Below are positions 12,838-25,200 of a DNA stretch of 64,000 nucleotides, in pieces. Position numbers and translations under genes: made by a program. The notes beneath the pieces are model-generated. The model was not told the DNA's origin, did not search any database, and was given only the letters and a program-made list of their open reading frames with translations. The first letter of the stretch is position 1. Every line of letters begins with the position of its first letter. Source of the DNA: Lunularia cruciata (Eukaryota; Streptophyta; Marchantiopsida; Lunulariales; Lunulariaceae); contig OX419761.1 in the NCBI GenBank assembly GCA_948567375.1, positions 2,668,501 to 2,732,500 on the forward strand, in the 5' to 3' direction.

Positions 12838-13748
12838 GTAATCAATTTGTTCACAACTCAAATCACACTCAATCATATCAATACTTGTCATATCAATCAT
12901 ATCAATCTGTCACTCAATAATTTACCAACAATTAGGTATTGATTACAATCAAACCATGCCCACTCTAGCTAAGAGACTCCAAGTGATGCTTGTTGGCATC
13001 TGTCCATCATAACTAAGAACTCAAATGCTCAACATCAAAGAAGCGAGCTCTCTTGAGCTACAATTTGAAAGTATACCCCTTGATCTTGACCAACCCTAGT
13101 GGTCTCCAACCCTAACGGTCTTATTGAAAATAGCACATCCGATGGTACAAATAGTGTAAGTGATGGTGTAAAAGTCCAAGAGCAAGGAGAGAAATAAGAG
13201 AATGGAAGCTCACATTGGGACACATGAATGAGAGAAAACTCCAAATGCTTAGTATGAACTTTGGCTCTTGTATTTATAGGGAGCATACAAGGCCCTTGAG
13301 AAGCTTCTCAAGAAGTTTCCTTGAGCCACTTTCTTTGAGTGTAAGCCAAGTTAACTAGGAAGCTTCTCAAGAAGCTTCCTTTTAGAAGTTACTTACTTGG
13401 CGTGCAAGCTAAGCTAGTTGGAAGCTTCTACATGCTTCCTTCTAGAAGCTATCTACTTGGGGTGCAAGCTAAGCTAGCCGGGAAGCTTTCCAAGAAGCTT
13501 CCTAGATACTTTTAGAATATTCTAGACTAGTTTGTCTTATTTGCTACTTTGTTAGCACTACTAACTTTGTCGCTAAATTCCATATTGTTATAGATGGTAT
13601 TGCCCACCATGTAGTTAGTACCCCAAACATGAAATCTAACCATCAACAAGTAGTTTATGAATAATTGCCAAAATATCCTTGACTGCCAACACTATTACTC
13701 TAGAGTCCGAGCAATCTAGGTGTGACGCTACAAATGGCATGACAAATA
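12838..13748 (-). repeat. Gyp-A LTR middle segment, probable 5' LTR remnant of copy 1
   Basis: 12838-13166 and 13598-13748 together give about 480 bp matching the M segment of Gyp-A LTRs (983-1430, 35310-35771, 50337-50794). They are interrupted by the Gyp-B solo LTR. The X repeat that bounds M elsewhere is missing on both sides. The position, upstream of gag in minus-strand sense, fits a 5' LTR of copy 1 that has lost its outer parts. No clear primer-binding site follows it. Confidence 0.6.
13167..13592 (-). mobile_element. Gyp-B solo LTR (HSE-type LTR)
   Basis: 426 bp starting TGTAAAAGTCC and ending GTTATA, flanked by exact 5 bp duplications GATGG (13162-13166 and 13593-13597). It matches the two LTRs of the complete Gyp-B at 55219 and 60464. 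It is inserted in the Gyp-A LTR. The GAA/TTC inverted arrays are present but the best one is decayed here: the third unit, near 13431, is CAT instead of GAA. In LTR sense (minus strand) a TATAAATA box lies near 13274. Confidence 0.92.
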
Positions 13749-14647
13749 TGGTCCTTGAAATTAATGACTGCTCTGCATGTAGATCATTCTCCAAATGGTG
13801 TTAATAATTATGAATAGTGTTCTACTACATTTAATTGCAGTGAAACAATACATTTAGAAAGTCTAGCCTTATGATCAAGGCAATACCACTTAGATTTTTT
13901 AAATATTTATTATCTGAAACTTATATTAAATTCAAGTCTTTTTACAACTTAAGTATTCCTTTTTCTACAAGAAGATTGCAAAGCAACAACATTTGGAAAA
14001 AAATATTATTTTGCGTTATGAAGAAGTCAAGCTTCAAACCAGACAATCTCGGTGCATACTCACTTGACTATTGACCAATTTTGCAGTAAAGTAATCTTAG
14101 ATATGAGATATAAGATTGATGATGTGTTAAGACATTTTTGGAGAGCTAAATTTGCCATTAGTATAGCGTACAATCTTTCTTGTTAGTCTAGAAGTATATC
14201 CATTGGGCGCCGGAGAATAAATGTATGTATGAAATGAAGTGATTATAACAAGAGGTATAGTTGACTTGTCACTTATGATTCCTCAAGTACATAAAATAGA
14301 ATAAAAAATATTATGTTATCGTGTGTAACAGAGAAAACTCACTTTGTTTATTCTCTTCTTTCTGTTTACTCACTTTCATTGTAGATTCATTATAGTGATA
14401 TCATATCCTGCTCTTTTTTTTATAATATACCTAATTTTGGAACACATTTTCCAGAGTCAATCACTTTATTATTATTTAAAGAATATAAATCATTTTGTGT
14501 TATAAGAATCCTAAACTTGTAGTTTGACAAGTGACCCACAATTGACAACCTAGTTTTCGAAGAATTTGATACTAAGTAAAACTTTGCAATGCTTGAGCAG
14601 AATATCAGCAGTTTATACAAATCTATCCATTTAACTCCACATGAGAT

Positions 14648-14671
14648 GATATATATATATATATATATATA

Positions 14672-14703
<32 letters not shown>
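14648..14703. repeat. Compound microsatellite (TA)n(TC)n
   Basis: About 13 TA dinucleotides run directly into about 14 TC dinucleotides, and the tract then degenerates (CCCTCGCTTTCTCTC). A likely length-variable locus. The open frames that cross it in both strands are low-complexity artefacts. Confidence 0.95.
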
Positions 14704-14707
<4 letters not shown>

Positions 14708-15305
14708 GCTTTCTCTCTTTTCCAAACCTCCCATGCTCACTTGCATGTTTGGTAGTTCTCCAACAGAGAAAGAAAACTTCATCCAAAGTAATAATCAAAT
14801 TTCCATGCATCTCAAACTTAACTAGTTAGCATTCGAAATCTAAACTTTTTCTTGAAGTGATAAATTTAGCGAAATTATAACTTTAAAATCTTTAATTATT
14901 TTAGCTAAATAGCACAAAAATTCAATAAGAATAATGCAATAACAACAGGAAACCTTTTGGAAGTCTCTATGGACTCAGAAACACTTTCCTTTACACAAAA
15001 TACCAACCAAGTCCTCACTGAGCCCCGCATGACAGCTGCCAGCCAGGCTGAAAAGTGGCTTGGTTTGCTCGTTATCCTCAGTATAAATAAGTTCAGGGAA
15101 AAACTATAAATTAAGTTCGAGATTTATTCCCTTCTATGGGGAATATTGCCTCTCTTTAGATTCAGGTGTAAGTTGTTGAGAATAACTCCATTCTGCTCTC
15201 CTCTGGAATTTAACAGTTGGGTCGTTAGAAAAAGGATATCTCTCTTTGATGCTTGGATGAGATCTGGACTACGCTGGATAGAAAAGTACATGATCAAGTA
15301 AAAAT

Positions 15306-15450
15306 GTTATTTACACTACAGGATAATGCATCCTTTCAGCATGTGAATTTCAGTTCCATATAAGTTCAATTTCAAATGCTACTTATGCTACAGGACACAA
15401 CATCCATTTAGCATGTGAATTTCAGTTTCATATAGGTTCAATTTCATGTT
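15306..15450. repeat. Diverged two-copy direct repeat
   Basis: The string CAGCATGTGAATTTCAGTTC is followed by CATATAAGTTCAATTTCA in the first copy (about 15337-15375). It recurs with few changes about 75 bp later (about 15410-15447), each preceded by CTACAGGA. No function is evident. Confidence 0.7.
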
Positions 15451-17861
15451 TCATTTCAGGAGGAGAGTGCGTATGTTTACCACGTGTATGTCCCTTGTAC
15501 TACTTCCATGTGGTTGTACAAAGCACCGCCCTTTTACGGCGTAAATGCCAGCAGAAACTCTGTTACTTGGTCAATATGGAGGAGACGGTCCATCCATCGT
15601 GGTGCCGACGGATGGACACGGTCCGGTAGAAAACTGTATATTTAACGGAAACTTTTGCAAAAATTTATCTTTTAATCTATGGATTTGTCAAATTCTATGA
15701 AATTGGAATCTCTAGAAATTGGAAAAATAGAATTCGTTGTTTGCTCTGTCCGCTCATAGGATATTACCATGCTCATCGTCAACATCTAGCCATATATTAA
15801 GCATATAATATATGGTCTTCTTTTGCTTCCAGAAAATATAAAACCTGTTTCACGAATGAGAATATAGTTTGAATAAAATTTTAAATTTAAACCAATAATA
15901 TTAATTTATCTATAGTATTAATGTCCATCAGAAATTTTTAGTAATATCTGAGTTTTATGTGGTCTCATCAGAAATTTTCTGCTATCAAAGATATATTATT
16001 TATTGATAATTTATATTAATTATTTTCGGCTTGAAATGGAATATTTAATACGTTTTGTGTATACTTTTCCTATATTGCATGAACTGAGAAATCTTTAACT
16101 TTAATCCTTTTATTCTTCCCACTTTAATTTAAATGCTTTGATTTGGCTTGTCTAACTTTAAAGAAGTTATAGTTTAAATATATATAATTTGCTCGCTCGA
16201 TTATAGTCAATTTAGTTAATTTAGAGTCTCTGTATAATCCTCTCATATGTGAAATAAAAAGTGCATTTTATTTTTAAAATTAGGTAGAGTAGGTAGATCG
16301 AAATATGTTAGATCTGAAATTAAATTAAACCATAAGGAGAAATAAACATTTAAATATATTGATCATCCAAATAAAAAATAAGCGCAGTTTATGATTTAAA
16401 TAATATTTATAAAATTCCTTAATTTTTATTTTTTAATAAAAATACGTAATTTAGTCATCAGGCCTCATATATTACCGAGGAAATCAGTCAAGTAACTGAT
16501 ATTAATCCATCGTTAATTGTAGGTATTCATCTTATTTCTATATATTTTCAATGAAAAATTCTATGAAATTAATTTCGTTAGTAAAGTGAAGAATATAAAA
16601 TATATTGCTAGAGGATAGTTTTGAAAATAACTATAGTTTCTTGGAATTAAATCATGATACTAAATTGAATCAAAAATATAAATTTTGAATAATTCATGAT
16701 AATTGGACTATGGAAAATTATCCCTTTTTAATTATCTATTCAAATACTTATTGCATTTTCAAATTTTCATAGATGAAAATTCTCATTCTTCGATGCAAAG
16801 TAAACTTTTTTCAAAGTTTTCAAGCCCAGGATATACCCCAAATTGTCTGAGCAATTGTATGTGCTTGCCCTACGCCCCTGTTCACTTGTTTTCTTATATG
16901 ATTTAGAGTTTCATGACCTTATATTCTCTTTATTTTTTTCATAAATTTTAAAAAGTAGAGAACCGTTTTACAATACTAAGATTTTTATAGTTTCTGAAAA
17001 TTGAAATAATTACATTATATTATCTTAACAGTTAACATATTTACTTAGATATATTTCAAAAATTTATTATATTTGTATTATATATAATACATTAAGGAAA
17101 CTATATATAATTTTAATTTAAATATAATTATTTATTTTTATATTACATATTAAAATTTTGCAAATGTTTTTGGAGTAAATTACTTTTAAAAATACACCAC
17201 TTAACAAAAGTTATTATTGAAATCCCTTCCTCGCATGCATAGCTTCAAGTTCCGTGATGCCACATCAATATTTTAGTCAAATGAATACATAGAGCAACGT
17301 GGATGATGAATGGAAAGAATTTAAAATAAAATGTTTTATTTAAAAAATATTATATTTAAATAGGATGTTTTGAAAAATAAAGTGTATTTCTACAATAGTT
17401 ATCAATTTTAAACATAGTGATGAAAATTAAAAAATATCTTATTAAGTTTTTAATAATATAAGTAAATAAAATTTTTTCTTTAGAATTCAAATACAATATG
17501 ATTGAAATAATTCTAAATTAAAATAATAAAATTATATACTTCTAATTCTAATATCCTTAGATTAAATAAATTTTTAAAAATATAAATAATAAAGGACAAA
17601 AACGAAAAATATATAAAGAATGAGAAAACGGTACAAAGGTGAGATAAAATAGGTGAAATGGAGTTAAACCCCAATAGAGTAGAAACTAGAGATATGCCTT
17701 ATTGCACTTAAACTAAAACATCCTGAAAAGTATCACTTAGTTAGAGTGATGATATGAATTCTCTCCTATGGATTACACCAGCAACTCATTACTGTTTAAA
17801 GTAAACTTCCAAAAGTTAAAGACCTTTTACTTGAGTAAAAGGTCGTATAGACTCTATTGGG

Positions 17862-17965
17862 GCTTAGCCCCATGTTACTTTTTTTGTTTTTGTTTTTTTT
17901 TCTCTCCCGGCTTGATGGGTCTTCCCATCCTTCGTTTTCCCTACGCGGTCGCCGTCTTCCCTTTT
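17862..17965 (+). repeat. Short dispersed repeat, LINE-tail-like, second copy
   Basis: GGGGCTTAGCCCCATGTTAC, a long T-rich stretch, then CGGCTTGATGGGTCTTCCC and CTACGCGGTCGCCGTC occur in the same order as at 779-870. It lies about 600 bp upstream of the FyPP start codon, so it may contribute to the promoter. A LINE 3' end is one reading. No poly(A) tail or target duplication was established. Confidence 0.4.
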
Positions 17966-17969
17966 TACT

Positions 17970-18560
17970 TGAGTTTAAATAAGTGTAATCTACTTATGTA
18001 CTGTAGTTACTATCTATCCGTCTATTAGCTACCAATCGTCCGTCTGTATCCTACGTGGTGCGGTACAATCGTGGTTGTCATGGTCGCAGCGAAGGGAGTT
18101 GGCGACGCTCACATCTGGGAGTGTCGATCTTTCTCTATTCCTTTCAGTAGTTCCTTCATATCGTGGGCGATTCGACAGAGGTAGAAAGAGGAGTTCGCGT
18201 TTTGTGGGTGGAAGCGCGAGCTTCCTGTCGCTACAACACTCGATCTTTATATATGCAATAAGATCCGCGAATAGTTCAATCCCGGCTCGGCTGTCCGTCA
18301 TTGTCGTCGTAGTCTCCTCTTGGCGCCCGAACGAAGTAGCAGCTGTCGACGAAATTTTGCTGCAGAGAGGGAAAGTAGTAGATCTTGAGCCAGGGCTTTG
18401 ATTGATCAAAAGGAAGAGGAAGTAGCGGGCCTTGTCCCGCTCTGATAGGGACGGAGGAGGAAAGGGAGGGGAGAGGAAAGCTAAAGAACACGAGCTGTTG
18501 TGGTGCGGGAAACGTCCGATTGGGAAGACCGCGTGTGCATGAGGAGAGGAGGGTTCCAGG
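17970..18560 (+). promoter_or_regulatory. FyPP upstream region: putative promoter and 5' UTR
   Basis: Base composition changes from AT-rich to mixed with frequent CpG at about 18020, as expected for a leader and proximal promoter. A weak TATA-like TTTAAATAAG lies near 17975. A 108-codon upstream frame starts near 18078 but has no recognisable domain. The true transcription start cannot be read from sequence alone. Confidence 0.4.
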
Positions 18561-21500
18561 ATGGACTTGGACCAGTGGATCGAGAATGTTAAGGGGGGCC
18601 ATCATTTGTCGGAAGATGAGCTCAAGATGCTTTGTGAATATGTGAGTTAGGGATATCTCGCCTCTTCCTTGCAATGTTCGGTGGATTCGACACATCTGTG
18701 TGGGAGCTTGGTTGCAACCCTAGGTAGCTTGGGCGAATTCCTGTGGTCTTCTCGTTCTGACTTGGTGGTCTTATCAGGTGAAAGAGATACTAGTAGAGGA
18801 GTCCAATGTGCAACCTGTAAACAGTCCAGTTACTGTTTGCGGGGATATCCATGGGCAATTTCACGACTTGATGAAGCTTTTTCAAACCGGTGGTCATGTT
18901 CCAAACACCAATTATATTTTTATGGTGAGCTAGTCGCGCTCCATCTAGTCGACGCTAAACCCCACGTGTCCTGCACCTTTTGGTCGTAAGAGCTTCATAA
19001 GGTCCAAAGATGTAATTGCGCAGATCGAAACCTGTCTTACGTTGTTGTCTAGCTTTTCCAGCGTCGGAACTCAATTCTAAGTCGAATTTATCTCACAAAT
19101 GAAAACTCAGTGCAAAGTTCTTGTACACTCACGATGATTTAGGGTTTCTTGCAGTTTAATGTTGCGGTGGAGCCTTGCCGGCTTGCGACCTGTGATGCAG
19201 CAGAGTGCTGGACTAACTTGAGATTGTGAGACTTTGATCAGGGGGATTTTGTGGATCGTGGATATAATAGTCTCGAAGTTTTCACAATATTATTGCTGCT
19301 GAAAGCAAGGTGATCATGTCTTTACTCGAGCCTTACGGAGAGAGAAATTGAGTTCCATGCCTTGGTGATGTCATACGTGGGTCTTGTGAATTTGAATATC
19401 ATCTGACAGCTTTGGTTAGGCTTGTGGAAAGTAGGGCGAACTGTATGATTTGTCATCGTGCATGCTGCGTTCGTTTGGTATGATCATATCTACATTTAAC
19501 CGAAGAACACACTGACTGTCAATTACAGATATCCAGCCCACATGACTTTGCTGAGAGGCAATCACGAGAGCAGACAAATCACTCAGGTCTCAGATAGCAC
19601 TTTATTCTTGTCAATTTTGTCGCATTTTAGCTCGGCGGATGATATTATCATAAGTTTTTCCTACTTATGTGGCTAAAACTTCCAATGCAGGCGTCTACGT
19701 GAGTGGCAGCCTTGATAGTACTTAAGTTCTATGTGAATCAAACGTTGGAGTTGCTGCATTGGTTTATGCTGAGCAGTTTGTGGTGGATCATATGCAATGC
19801 TGTAACTATATTTAGGTGGTCTTTATTAACGAAGCCTTCCCTGACGCCACCACAGGTGTACGGGTTTTATGACGAATGTCAACGGAAGTATGGAAACCCA
19901 AATGCTTGGCGTTATTGCACAGATGTTTTTGATTATTTGACACTATCAGCCATTGTTGACGGGAAGGTGAATGCACTTACCATAACTGAGCTGATTCTAT
20001 GTGACCTGTTTTCTCTCCTTACGAATGTGTTGGACCACCAATAGAATCATTTCGACTTTCAACTTCTGTGCAGGTCCTCTGTGTTCACGGAGGTCTATCC
20101 CCTGATATCCGCACTGTAGATCAGGTACCATATTTTTATCGCTCCACTCCCTTTTCAAGATTCTTAAAGTCGTCTTGAAAGGTTTATATTTTCTTTTTCT
20201 TGAACTGTAAGTGCACTCGTAAAAGGTTTTTATGATGTTCTTCCTTCTCTCTTTCACAGATTAGAGTGATAGAAAGACAGTGCGAAATACCGCACGAGGG
20301 TCCTTTCTGTGACTTGATGTGGAGTGACCCTGAAGACATTGAAACTTGGGCTGTCAGTCCACGTGGTGCCGGTTGGCTTTTCGGGGCACGTGTTACATCT
20401 GAGGTAAAAATACAGCAAGTTGCCATCTTTCTTAGATGATCTTCTCGTTATGGTCAAAACTAGGATAAAAGACAGGGCTCAGGATCTAGTAGTCATTCTG
20501 CTAGACAAGTGAAGATACTTAGGGTGTCCTCTTGTTCATCTGCATCAGGAGATCGTATCTACTCTGTGATTTGATTTCCACAAATGTAGTAACTTACACA
20601 CTTCCAACATTATTCCATCTGGATGAAGATTAATCTTGCAACTGAAGCCTGAGAAGATTTTGCTTTCCAAACTGGTTGTCCATGCTTGCAAAGTGCTATT
20701 TGCGAGGTCCTCAACTTTCCCTCTCTCATAGGAAACTTTGAAGACCTTGGACTGTGTTTAGAACCTGCAGAACTTGACCATAATGCATGAATAAACTCTG
20801 GTAATCAGGATTGCCCTAGTTCTAATAGTATTATCTCCCACATGTCAAGTAGGGTCGTTGTAATTAATCAGAAGAAGAGTGTATATCCTGATTTCAACTG
20901 GGCACTGCAGGGGGGATAATTGTATGCGAATTGAATGCTGGTTAGCGCTTTGTAGTGCTAAGTACTTTATAAGTATTGGAGGAACTTGCTCTTGTATCTT
21001 CCAGCCCAGTCTTCTTTGAAGATGGTTCTTCGGCAGCATAGGCGATTCTTTATTTCTGCTATCTGTCTCCTCGAATCACCATCTTTAAGGAGGGTCTCCA
21101 AGTAGCTCCATTGGGACCCGTCTTTTTCCTTCTTCTTTGGTCTCAATATTGGACCTTGCCAGGCAACACTGAACATTGCAGAAGAACTCGGCAGATTTTC
21201 TCACTTTGCAAATCCAGCACGATAGTCAGGTCAGCCGAGTCTTTATTTTAGGTTATGTAAGTTTGATGTGGTGATGTTGCCTTTTGAAGTTCAATCACAT
21301 CAACGGGTTGGATCTCGTCTGCCGCGCTCATCAGCTTGTCCAGGAGGGATTGAAATATATGTTTCCTGATAAGGGCCTTGTTACTGTGAGTCTTCCCTCT
21401 CCTCTCTAGTATTATCGTGCTTTGGTTATTTTGTTTCTTTTGAAATCATATCCAAGAAACGTGGACGCGATGCTTGCATTCCTATGACTAGAAAGCGTAT

Positions 21501-21898
21501 ATGACTGATAAGCGTTTGGAGCACTTCCTGCAGGTGTGGTCGGCCCCAAATTACTGCTATAGATGTGGAAATGTGGCATCAATATTGAGCTTCAATGAGA
21601 ACATGGTTAGTGTGTTGTCTTTCTAAACTTTTGGGCTGCTGAAACCATGTGTGGGCTTGGAGACTTTTCGCTCTTGGGGTTGAAGTTTTGTTCAGTTCTC
21701 AAGTACAAGGATCGATACCGCATCGTTTGTCACAGCGACTGCTGAGTAGCTTAGTAACAGTGGTTCCTTTCCTTTCTGATATATGTGCTTAATATGCTTA
21801 ATTCTGATTTGCAGGAGAAAGAGGTGAAGTTTTTCACCGAAACAGAAGAGAATAATGCCATGATGGCCCCAAGAGCCGGAGTTCCTTACTTTCTGTAG
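18561..21898 (+). CDS. FYPP: Serine/threonine protein phosphatase PP6-type catalytic subunit (FyPP, phytochrome-associated phosphatase)
   Basis: Ten exons: 18561-18641, 18778-18924, 19242-19309, 19529-19586, 19856-19966, 20074-20124, 20260-20403, 21290-21385, 21534-21605, 21815-21898. All introns are GT-AG and the phases join into 303 codons, the usual family length. All PPP-family metal and phosphate ligands are present: GDIHG (49-53), GDFVDRG (77-83), RGNHE (108-112), HGG (160-162), RAH (232-234) and SAPNYC (255-260). The C-terminus PYFL matches the carboxymethylated tail of PP2A/PP4/PP6 enzymes. The start MDLDQWI is the typical FyPP start. In Arabidopsis FyPP1/3 form PP6 holoenzymes with SAL and A subunits, and act on phytochrome, PIN auxin transporters and ABI5; that is family knowledge. 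Codons are intact, so the gene is likely functional. It is the only complete host gene here. Confidence 0.97.
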
Positions 21899-22625
21899 AA
21901 ATTTTATCTTATGTTTGCTTCGGACGCAAACAGAACGCGTGTTGGTTAGCAGCAGTTTAGGTCACATCTTGGTGAAATTTAAAAAGCAGCTATTGTGTAT
22001 TCTTTGTCTTGTAACAGGTAACCTAAATTCCTATTCTTTTGAGTTTGATCTGATCTTGTCTCATTATACTCTTCTCAGAGGGATATGTAGATTGGTAAAT
22101 GGAAGGATTTGTTTCACACCTCAGCCCGTTGGGTATATGTATGGAGTTTGATCTTATGAGGTTTTCCTGTCCTCTTTGGTCGACAACGTTCGTCTCCTGA
22201 TTTGGTGCCTTCAAATTCCTATGCAGATTTCTCGTATTCGGGTGTTCTTGTCCTTCATAAGTTAAGTCTTCATTGTGATGAGATATACTGGATGTCCTCC
22301 GGGCGTCTGAACACCGGTTCATAGTATAAATGAACCCGTCCAAATTTCGCTCAGAACTCCCCTTCTAGATCTAAGGTGAATCATAAAGGCGACTCCCCCA
22401 CTCAGAAGAGTGAGCAGGAATAACAGGAATTCAAACCATAACACCATGCACTAGGACCCTAGTCCAGATCAAATGAAAGAAGTAAGAAAAGAATGATTGT
22501 TTCGGAAGTCGGTGTCAAGCTTGGTCCATTTCTGGCTTGCAGCAAGTCTCAGACATGTTTATGAGAACACTATATTCATCGCTACATGTTCCGTAGATGA
22601 CAAATTAGCTTCATTTCATCTATAA
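21899..22625 (+). other. FyPP 3' UTR and immediate downstream sequence
   Basis: Sequence after the TAG stop is T-rich for about 450 bases, without exons or transposon motifs, which suits a 3' UTR. No unambiguous AATAAA was noted, so the polyadenylation site is open. From about 22350 the sequence looks intergenic. Confidence 0.5.
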
Positions 22626-22870
22626 CGGATTCAGAAACGATTTTGAGTTGATATAAATTTGGACCATGTTAATGGGATCGCGATAATGTATCTTCCAGGT
22701 ATGTCAGGTACATGTCTTACATGTATATCTAAAATGTATATTAAGTTTCCAGCGATATTGAGTTGATATAAGTTGGGTCAGGTCATTGGATCGCGACCTT
22801 AGATTTTAAATGTTTGTCAGGTTACACCTAAATGTTATAAGGTTTTCAGAGCATTTCATGTTGAATTCAT
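22626..22870. repeat. Imperfect tandem repeat downstream of FyPP
   Basis: Units sharing TTGAGTTGATATAA followed by a GG(T/A)C..GGATCGCGA block start near 22640 and 22755, and a shorter related piece (TTCAGAGCATTTCATGTTGAA) follows near 22847. The period is about 115 bp. No coding potential. Confidence 0.55.
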
Positions 22871-25200
22871 ATTTAGCATGAGATAATTAAAGTTCATAAA
22901 AGTAAAATTTACAACAGAAATTTAACTTAAGCATAAAAGAGGTAGGGGAAATTTGATGGATACCCCTATATTTTGCCATAATTTGAAATATACCCCTCGT
23001 TCTTGTAAGATGTATCCCTGGTTCCAGTAAGACGTTCCTCTACACCTATATGTGTTAAGGGTAATCAGTTGCTCTGGATATTCAAAGGCCAAGCGAAAAG
23101 ATTGAAGATAAATTGCATATCATCTGCAAAAATTTGATAATTTGCATTATGTTATCTCCTCTGCTATCTCCTCCCTTCATACTCGATAGCCTTCCCTTCC
23201 ACTAATTCAGGTGCTACCTTGTGATACTGCACATTACCTTGTGAGTGGAAATGTAGGATAACCGGACTTAAGAGCAAAATATACACCACAAGAAGTTTGG
23301 AATTCGACAATTTATCACAAAATTTGTGGGATCTTGCAGTTGAAGTAAAGAAAATTGTTGGATAAATTTTTTAACACATTTGAGGAGTATGATTTGTAGC
23401 CGTTGAAGGATCTGCAATGTTATCTTCAAGTGCATGATCCTCTTGACAAGGTTCATTTGCAAATCCATATTATTTCTCTTGTCAAGTTCCAATTTTTGAT
23501 GCTGAATGTCTATCTTACTCAATTTCATCCTCGTGGTTTGGACAAACATTATTGCAAGTGTCGCCTAAAGTCTTCCCCATCCGCCCTTGGTTCATTTTGC
23601 TGACTCACCTCCTCTTGGGAAGCAACAAAGCCATCCAGTAGGAAAGTGAACAACAAGAACAAAGCAAATACGTAGAGTGCTTGGCAAACAAACTAGGTCC
23701 TCTATCCTCTATATTTGCTATGGGAGGATGAAAGCATTGCTCCGGCCCATGATAACAAAAATAACAAAAGCACTTGAATCTCTATATATATATATATTCC
23801 TTCTTTTGGGTGTGAATTCCATCCCAAGATTCTAAAGATAGTTTCCTCCTTGATGGGTTCGAAGAACAAATGCAGAGTGAACAGTTGTTACACTGTTGTT
23901 ATTGAACTGTTGTTACATAAATAGATATTGCCATCCTGGTAGCTCAAATAACAACTCAATCACTTATGCTACAAGAAAGGTAAATATGAAGGGAGTTGTG
24001 TGACAACCCAATGTAGACGTACTACTAATATAAATAGTAAGAACGAGTTGTTCCTTCAAGGATATGGGTTTGAAACTATAAATGAGATAAAAGTGTCACT
24101 ATGATGATTATCTATTGTTTCTTGTTTAACCTATTGGTCAAAGTCATTTCTCCGAAGAATGTTACAAACCATTGTACACTAAAAAAATATAACTAACTAA
24201 TGATGATGCTTACTGTAGTTTGAGTCTAGAAGACTCCAAGAGGTAATGGTTCATTTAGAATAAATTTCACTTTGCCATAGAGTTTATGTACCTTCCCCTT
24301 CTGGCTGGCTAAATTCCATTCAACTATCATTGTGGTAGTCCCTAAAACTTACAATATGTATTCATGTCATGATGGTTCATTCATATGAGATCATTTGTAT
24401 TATAGGGCCTTACGACTAATGTCCAAGAACTGAAGGGGGAAAAAAGATCTTCCTTGGGTCTAATCACCTTGACAAGTACAACCATAATGTATTGTTTCAT
24501 GCTTCTAACAAGGAACCATGTCACAAGAGTGGAAGTCATCACAATGCTCAATCTCACCTTGCAGTGTACCTTGACCATATTCTAGGCATTTGATCACCAA
24601 TCACAATATCATTCTTGACATCTATAGAGTACCTAGATTTGCACATTCCAATTCCACATGAATGATCTCTCTCACTCAAGTGATTCCACTCATGCGTTAA
24701 GATTCTTCACTCCCATTCAGATAAGCATGCAATCACCATTAAAAGGTGAAAACTAATACACATTTACTAACTTGTGAGTCTTAATGGTATAAACTTTGTT
24801 TTACTCCAGAAGAAGGATGCACCAAATGGACATTGTGGTCATCATGCTTAAGCCCCTTATACATTTCCTACTTGGCCATAGAGAAATCCAATGCTTACAA
24901 GGGGTTGGAAATATCCTAATTACATCTAAGGTGCTTAGTGCTAATCACATGTTATCCACTAACCCCAAACCTAATCCTTAAGCATAGGCGGGCCATGGCT
25001 ACTACCACCTTAGTGCATCATCATCTACCTAAGCTAACTAACATAATGCCTTCATATTGTATCTTAACTATTATGTATGAAACATCTTGTAGTTGTAGTT
25101 GTGATCTACAATTACAAGGCCTAAACTATCCAACCTACAAATAACACGTAGTCATTTTTGGCAAAGCTAGCCACCATTCATTTTATATGAGGTTGTTGGT
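22871..25200. other. Intergenic or old repeat sequence, no gene seen
   Basis: Open frames are short and unconvincing. A minus-strand frame at 23268-23549 has a charged, helix-like start but matches nothing I know. A (TA)8 run lies near 23781-23796. The region may include the far 3' part of the CCO-family relic that begins at about 25200, but I could not align it. Confidence 0.4.

Larger units (their letters stand above)
13749..17760. other. AT-rich intergenic region upstream of FyPP
   Basis: About 4 kb with no convincing exon or transposon coding sequence on either strand. It holds a TA/TC microsatellite, a diverged direct repeat and long A/T runs (16300-17600 is especially AT-rich). A TATA-like GTATAAATAAG occurs near 15080 with no recognisable gene after it. 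A local GC-richer patch at 15540-15625 has a short GTCCATCC...GGATGGAC stem. Confidence 0.5.

Noticed and set aside
14420-14825. Open frames across the TA/TC microsatellite on both strands
   Set aside because: Low-complexity IYIYIY and SLSLSL strings come from the dinucleotide repeat. No domain and no exon context.
15585-15625. Possible microRNA hairpin with GTCCATCC/GGATGGAC
   Set aside because: The stem is only 8 bp with no extended duplex. Not a miRNA precursor.
18075-18401. 108-codon open frame upstream of FyPP
   Set aside because: It overlaps the GC-richer leader, has an equally long frame on the other strand, and no recognisable domain. Treated as untranslated.
24381-24578. Short frames between 24.3 and 25.2 kb as host exons
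   Set aside because: No splice-compatible series, no domain, and codon use like random intergenic sequence.
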